From Diploscapter coronatus (lineage: Eukaryota; Nematoda; Chromadorea; Rhabditida; Rhabditidae), in NCBI GenBank assembly GCA_964036155.1, contig OZ038423.1, forward strand, positions 33,247,249-33,311,248: 64,000 bases of DNA. The letters are read 5' to 3'. The notes below the pieces were generated by a model, which made no database searches, was not told where the DNA came from, and saw only the letters and a list, made by a program, of their open reading frames with translations. A program made the position numbers and the translations under genes. Positions 58,380 to 64,000 of the stretch are shown here, one piece after another (the first letter of the stretch is position 1; each line of letters starts with the position of its first letter).

Positions 58380-58623
58380 GTGACTTGAGGATTCTCAACG
58401 GAACAACTCACGACAGGAAAGATCTACCTTTCGAAATATCCTAATTCGTTTCGAACTACCATTATTTTTCCTCTCGATATTATGCAACTCTCGGTACTAT
58501 GCGATTTTTCTCCAGTCTCTTGAGTCGCACTATAACGAGAGTTGACTGTAAATCAGTTTTAAATAAAATTAATTTTCGATTTTCAGTTCCTGAAAATCCA
58601 CTCGATTAAAGCCGTTCGCGAAA

Positions 58624-59034
58624 ATGTCGAAAGTGATTCTGGCGTTGTATCTGCTGGCAGCCGTGATTCTAGTAGCTTGCATTGACACTGAAGAGTTCAA
58701 CTCGAATAACATAACGATGAAGGTAAGTAGTTATGATAAACGTATGAGGATTAGCCTTTTTCTTAAAGTACCCATAACGTAATGTTTGAACAATTTACAA
58801 CCTTCCATAAAGTTGTCTGATAAATATGATTATAGTTAACGGTCTTTTAAATGCATACTTATATATTATATTTAGGATGTTGCTGCTGTCCGTGGATTGC
58901 GCCTGAAGAGAGGAGCTGCTGCTTGCAACACCCACTTGTCTTTTTGTTTCCAAACCATGTGCAATCAATGCTGCAATTATGGTTGTAATGGTTTTGGATG
59001 TACCAATACCATGTGCAGCGATTGCTGCGCATGA
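58624..59034 (+). CDS. Secreted 10-cysteine peptide precursor (85 aa)
   Basis: Exons 58624-58722 and 58876-59034. Residues 1-19 are a clear signal peptide (VILALYLLAAVILVAC); a short pro-region follows and ends in the dibasic site LRLKR at residues 41-45. The predicted mature peptide (46-85) has 40 residues and ten cysteines with spacing C-x6-C-x4-C-x2-CC-x3-C-x4-C-x4-C-x2-CC. It contains the unit C-x2-TM-C-x2-CC twice (residues 57-66 and 75-84), which suggests internal duplication. It has few charged residues and is rich in Asn, Thr and Gly. I do not recognise the family. Prepro layout and cysteine density fit an antimicrobial, defence or signalling peptide, but function is unknown. AATAAA at about 59125 is a likely poly(A) signal. 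Confidence 0.82.
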
Positions 59035-59540
59035 ATCAATCAGCAATACAATGACCAACAATTTTCCACTTAATTCATTTACCATATTTATAATATCATA
59101 ATTTGGCAATGGTTTTAACGTTTTAATAAACATTTATAATCGAGAAAATTGTGAAATAATTCGTTAAAACGAACTGTTACCGAAGGTAATACCTAGTGGG
59201 GGAATGGGTGCGCCAGGAATTTTGTTAAAGTGAATTGCTGTCGAAGACGATAATAACAACTAGTGTAGGCCGGCGAGAGCAGAAATAGAACAGAAACATT
59301 AAAAAACTACAGAAATAAAACACAAACAGATAGAAACAGAAATAAACGTGATAAATAGATCAGCTCTTAATAATATATAATAGAGAATATTAAAATAGGA
59401 AATAGAATAGATTATCATCTTATTGGCAATAATAAGAATCAAATAAAATAGATTATTCAAAAGATCATATTCATTGAAATGTTTCAAATCCTATTGTAAA
59501 GTTTATTAAATGTTTGGAATAGTTTTAGTTACAATACTAT

Positions 59541-59649
59541 GATTATAATCGGCTAATAGAAAAAGACACCGGGTTTTCTAAGAAATAGTATGGGGAGGCA
59601 AGATAGGAAAAGAAAAAAGCCGGTGTCTTTTTCTAGGAGCCTTATAATC
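59541..59649. repeat. Fold-back element
   Basis: GATTATAATCGGCTAATAGA at the left and the complement of GATTATAAGGCTCCTAGA at the right continue into a perfectly paired AAAAAGACACCGG, giving arms of about 33 bases. Confidence 0.65.
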
Positions 59650-60137
59650 AGATTATGGTTACCTTAGTTCATTTATAATGCTGACTTTAAATTGATCTTT
59701 TGTAAAATTCAATTCAATTTATCTCAAATTTTTATTTCGAGCTACACGTTTTTGTTGCAAGCGCATTGTTGTAAGTGGGCGGAGTTTGGGAATTCTATGC
59801 ATAAGATTGAATACAGTGCCTTGATGAGATTTTTGAAAAGATATTTCGGGATGTTTTAGCGAAAAATATAGTCGAAAAATAATGAATATAATAGTTCGAG
59901 AATTTCGAATGGACAATTTCCGCGTGCTTCAATCAACTCAAGTTCTTTATCAAAAACGGGCCCCAGATCCTTCAGTTTGTGATGCAATTCCAGTCAAATT
60001 GTGGAGCAATCTTAGTATGTCTTCGATTTCTAGCTCTTTTTTCAAATAGCCATTTAGAAGTGGCATAATGATTACCTAGGAAGGAAAGAAGAATCCAAGG
60101 AAGAGGTATATTTATTATTATGATGGCATGTGAGGGA

Positions 60138-60282
60138 TAGATTCTACATACTCTTTGCAACTCGCTTTTGCACACGCCCCGTCCCTTCTCACTATTTCCT
60201 TCATTTTGTCTCTTCAGGGTGCATGCTATTTCTTGGGGGTTGAGTCTACGAGAGGAGAGTTGCAAAGAGTGAGTAATATCTA
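60138..60282. repeat. Fold-back element upstream of the phosphatase gene
   Basis: TAGATTCTACATACTCTTTG and CAAAGAGTGAGTAATATCTA are the ends of 26-base imperfect arms whose inner CTCTTTGCAACTC/GAGTTGCAAAGAG part is perfect. The loop is about 90 bp. Confidence 0.65.
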
Positions 60283-60390
60283 CCTCATCACAGTCCATAA
60301 TATACATTCTTATCTAGTAGAGGTAATGATCTCACCCAAATTAGCAAGTGATCTTATTACTATCTGATTTTAGATATCCCTCCAAAAGTC

Positions 60391-60397
60391 TATAAAT
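60391..60397 (+). promoter_or_regulatory. Candidate TATA box for the phosphatase gene
   Basis: TATAAAT lies about 125 bp upstream of the ATG at 60520, with no splice acceptor required between them. Confidence 0.4.
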
Positions 60398-60519
60398 GGT
60401 GGCCTCAGTCATCCAATAGACGTGTTCTCTCGTCTCAACTTTTCTACCTGAGACTACCTCTACACACGGTACACATCTCTTCTACGTCACTTTATTCGTC
60501 GCCTTCTCAACGAAGAGGA

Positions 60520-62890
60520 ATGGAATCGAAGGAATCGAGGACGAGTGAAAGAAGTGGCGAAGAAGGCAGAATGGCTGCTGGCTCCGTACAGCCCACTGCC
60601 GCCGACCAGTCGTTCAGCTCTGCCCCCGCAAAGGGCAAACCGCTGCCAGTCGTCGGTAAGTCAACAACAATAGTGCCTAGAGCCACGAAATTCTCAGAAC
60701 CTCTCAAATCTTCCTATATGAACCTTCCTCTCGCTAAGAGGTTCCTATAGGAAGGGTTCTGGGAAACTCGTTTCATATGGCGAAGAAACAAATCTGATAA
60801 CGACGAATCCCTAAAATTTTCGTTGTACTCTGGAAGGCCTTATAGAACATTTATTTTCAAAATCTTAGTGCGAAAGAGGAAGTCGAAGAAGAAGGACCAA
60901 GGACTCTCGGTGGACGAACAGGAGAAGGAGACCAACATGTGTTTGCTCGACAAGTCTAAGGTTGAATTCGGACTTGGGGAGGATGTTTGTCAGAAACATC
61001 TTGCGACCTACCTCATTAATGCTTTCTTTCTATCTGGCGCAAGTACTCCCTAAGCTGGCTAGAAATAGTGTTCAGTGTAAAGTACTACTAAAGAAATCTG
61101 CTATTACACATTTTAGCTAACTTTTCCATGTTGAGGTCAACCAGTTCATTTCGGATACCTTCGCTCAGGGAGTGAAGGGGCTGACGGACGAGTTCCTGAG
61201 CATGAGGAGATCGATCATTCCTCCCCTGTGGCTGGCTGAAGGAGGGCTGCAGAAGGCGCTTGCAAATGCCACTGGTACGCAGAATGAATGAGTGAGATAA
61301 TGTGGGTGAGTATGTTTTAGATCCCGAGCAGATCAACGAGATCCAGTTCTTCATCGACAACTTCGACGAGTTCTTCAAGGCAAATCGAGCCGGCAAAAAC
61401 CAGAACCGCTACAGGGTAGAAAGGAATTCCTCTACTTTACGGAATACTACAAACCAGGAATAATGTTTCTCGAGTGTATTTCCATTATCACGCCTTTTCG
61501 AAGATTCCCTTTTTGGCAACTTTCCATTCTATTTTCGAGACGTTTAGGAAGTCATTCTCCTTTCGCAAAATCTTAAAAATAATTACTGCCCAGGGGTAAT
61601 CATAATTCACTCTATTCGAATATTTTCATGAAGAAGAACTTTTCAGGATGTCGGATGCATCAGCAACTCGCGCGTCATTCTGCGCCCGCCCTGGCCTGAA
61701 CCATACATTCACGTAAAGTTTTATATTTTCAATATTGTACTGTATCCTGATGAACGAATAGTTACAGTAGCGAGCAATGTATCTCAGATCGCAAAAATTT
61801 TGCATGGTTTACAGTTCACAATCTTATGGCAAACTGGAAATCATCTAGAATTTTTACGATATGAAATAATTTGCTCACTAATATATCCAAGATTTGTTTA
61901 TTACTCGTGACACATTCTAGGCGAACTTCGTACCGACGGCAGTGAGCAATAAGCGTATGATCTGCACTCAAGGACCCACCAACGACACCGTGAGTCGGAA
62001 ACGAGTAACTAGACTGCTTGCTAAGTTTCCGATGCGAGTTTTAAGACCAAATCAAACTATTCGTGAAGTGATCATTCGCAATTCAGGTGGCCGACTTCTG
62101 GTTCATGTGTCTGCAGGAGTCCGTTGAAGCGATCGTAATGCTCTGCATGTACGTCGAGAATGTAAGGAGATTGACTTTCAAACTTGAATTTGTGCAGAAA
62201 GTTTTGTTATTGCAATTTTCTATTCTCCCATCAATCAAAACTCATTATAGCCTGCTCCGAACAATGCATGTCTTGCCGGATTTTTATTAGCGCCATGACA
62301 TTTGCATAGGCAAATTTTCAGTTGAATTTGATGGAAAACATTATAAACAATCATGATATTTCCTTGATTTGAGATAGCTTTCTGATCAGCCTATTGTTTA
62401 TCCAAATATTTCTACAAGTCAAATTATTCTTATGCTTCCAAAAATCCTAAAGAACCGTCCATATTTGCAGGGTATGACGAAGTGTGCGGACTACATTCCG
62501 CCCCCGAAGAAGGCGTACACGTTCTCTTCCGGCGACAAGAAGATCACCGTCAAACTCGAAAAACACCTACTGGTTTGTTTGAGTTTCCAGGATTTTTTTT
62601 TTCAGTTTTTAATTGGAAATCTGATCTTAATTGTAATCTAGATTCATCGGAGAGATTACGATTTTTTCCTGAAAATCCGAACATGTTTTTTTACTAACAC
62701 TTTCTCTTCAAAATTCGGAATTTTCAAGAAGCTAAGAATTATTGCTACAAAAATGATGCAATTCTTATTTTGATTTCTACTTCAGTATTTTCACGAATCA
62801 TTTGAATTTCAGCCACCAGTCGCAAACTCTTCGATCGTCATCCAGAAAAACAAGTACAACGTGAAGCTGGAAGGAACTGACAAATCTATG
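60520..62890 (+). CDS. Protein tyrosine phosphatase, nematode-expanded type, N-terminal part only
   Basis: Removes phosphate from phosphotyrosine; nematodes have many small PTPs of this type, often male- or sperm-enriched. Exons: 60520-60655, 60869-60960, 61136-61274, 61321-61415, 61647-61712, 61921-61989, 62087-62161, 62471-62572, 62813-62890, all in phase and open at the end (284 codons). The N-terminus is a Ser/Ala-rich leader and a Lys-rich patch (RKRKSKKKDQG). Then follow PTP blocks in order: NQNRYRDVGC (substrate-recognition-loop region), EPYIHANFV, RMICTQGPTNDTVADFWFMC, IVMLCMYVENGMTKCADYIP. The WPD loop and catalytic HCxxGxxRS signature would lie beyond position 64000, so activity cannot be judged. 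Note that the usual recognition-loop position KNRYxDV is intact, which argues against an immediate pseudogene. Confidence 0.85.
60691..60765. repeat. Fold-back in phosphatase intron 1
   Basis: TTCTCAGAACC...TTCCTATATGAACC pairs imperfectly with GGTTCCTATAGGAAGGGTTC ending near 60765. Confidence 0.5.
60970..61060. repeat. Dispersed repeat, copy 2 (phosphatase intron 2)
   Basis: GGGGAGGATGTTTGTCAGAA, then ATCTTGCGACCTACC and AAGTACTCCCTAAGCTGG, match 36960-37115 in order. It begins about 10 bases inside the intron that follows the exon ending at 60960. Confidence 0.6.
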
Positions 62891-64000
62891 GTAATTTATT
62901 TTCTTTATTCATGTGTAAAGTTTTAATTGATTTTTTCTCCCTTACCAATCTTTTTTTTACAATTTCTAATTATTATTATTATGGAGAGCTTAAGAGTGAA
63001 TATCAGGAAAAACCCAAGTCTTAGCAAAGGGGTGTTTCCAGGGGTCCGTCGATTTGGCTAGTTTTCACATATATTGCTCAGTTTTTCACGCTGATTCTCA
63101 TGGTGCTATCCGTTTTTCATAAAAATTATCGTATGCAAGATTACGGTAGCTTAAAGTTTTGACAGATCCGACCTCGGAAAAAAATTCATAACTTTCTTAT
63201 TTGTGGACTAAATCGAACGAGGTTTTCAGCATTGAATAGCCCATGAAAAACTCTACAAATAATGTAACCACGACCTACTGCTATCATCAATAACTTCCCG
63301 CCAAAAAAACTCATTTCTGAAAATTCGACCCTGGCTGACTGCAGTTTTTCAATTTTTTCCCCAAATTAGAGTTTCGACCCCAAGCTGGAAATTGGTTTAT
63401 TTTGTAGAGAATTCAATTCTACATCTGAATATGTCAAAATTTTCAAAAATGAGGATGGTCGAAACCACGAAAAATGCGTCCGAACACGTAAAACCAGGGT
63501 GATTATTGCATAGTGTCAACTTTGACCCCTCATAACTTCCTTATTTCTGGACCAAATTGAATGATTATTTTTTTATTTTGTAGATCTTGAATAGGAGAAT
63601 ATGACAAAAATAAAAATAAAATTTTTAGAAATTAATTTTGATGGGGATAAATTATCCGAAGTTACTCTATATACCCGTACTGTGTTTACAGATTTTATGT
63701 GAGTTAATTTCGGAATTTCTCATAGAATCTTGTAGAGCTCTTCAAGTTGATCAACTTTTGTTCCAGAACTTATTCTAGGAAGTGCACACACAGGGAGATA
63801 TGAATTTTTGAAAATTTGTATTATAAAGGCAAAATGCTGAATTTGGCCATCATATTTCAAAAAATTCTGGAACTCATACGAATGTGAATCCGACCTCATT
63901 CTTGGGACGAAATTTGTTCACCATGTCAATCTACACAACGTACTGAAAAGACGAATTTTTTTCAACGTCATTTACGCGTAAAGTCAGTATGGGTCGAAAA
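62891..64000. other. Intronic/downstream sequence of the phosphatase gene with diverged repeats
   Basis: No PTP exon is visible in the last 1.1 kb. Two similar stretches, about 63185-63240 and 63527-63593, share CATAACTTxCTTATTTxTGG, then an ACxAAATxGAA word and TTGAATAG, so the intron contains a diverged direct repeat. Confidence 0.5.

Larger units (their letters stand above)
59035..60390. other. Intergenic region with two fold-back elements
   Basis: About 1.4 kb between the peptide gene and the phosphatase promoter. It contains fold-backs at 59541-59649 and 60138-60282. Open frames inside (for example 59719-59916 and 59972-60307, minus) have no recognisable motif. Confidence 0.5.

Overview
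The window comes from a nematode nuclear genome. It is AT-rich, its genes are split by many short GT-AG introns with TTTCAG-type acceptors, and several start codons sit just behind an intron-style acceptor, as expected for spliced-leader trans-splicing. It also carries families best known from nematodes: a serpentine chemoreceptor, a Cys-rich secreted protein, and an expanded-type protein tyrosine phosphatase. I could not settle the species. Gene models were built by hand by joining exons in phase. Gene names are assigned by similarity recalled from known families, not by a database search.

Layout. 1-21464 (minus) holds the N-terminal ~2,940 codons, in 64 exons, of a bridge-like lipid transfer protein of the BLTP1/KIAA1109/Tweek/LPD-3 type; its 3' end lies beyond the left edge. 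23576-32223 (plus) is a SPOP-type MATH-BTB Cullin-3 adaptor. Its 5.7-kb first intron contains a complete antisense gene for a MADF-domain protein (23909-25184). 33608-38267 (minus) is a four-helix TMEM272-like membrane protein with three candidate first exons. 38803-39829 (minus) is a secreted Cys-rich protein. 40863-43398 (plus) is a BTB-like protein whose fifth intron carries a tRNA-derived SINE and a solo LTR, each with its own target-site duplication. 44276-48145 (plus) is a probable operon of the splicing factor ZMAT2/SNU-23 and the oligosaccharyltransferase subunit OST3/MAGT1. 49003-51463 (minus) is a second probable operon of a BolA2-like protein and an acyl-CoA-binding ankyrin protein (ACBD6/ACBP-5 type). 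54794-56605 (plus) is a serpentine receptor. 58624-59034 (plus) encodes an 85-residue precursor of a 10-cysteine secreted peptide that I do not recognise. 60520 to the right edge (plus) is the first part of a tyrosine phosphatase whose catalytic loop lies outside the window.

The genes are mostly unrelated housekeeping and signalling functions. The two probable operons are the exceptions, pairing nuclear splicing with ER N-glycosylation and BolA iron-sulphur/redox biology with acyl-CoA binding. The most striking non-genic feature is a 1,410-bp, TA-flanked, near-perfect palindrome (two 547-bp arms around a 316-bp spacer) inside an lpd-3 intron, with the IR/DR layout of Tc1/mariner elements. Introns and spacers also hold many short fold-back elements, some of which share a common core.
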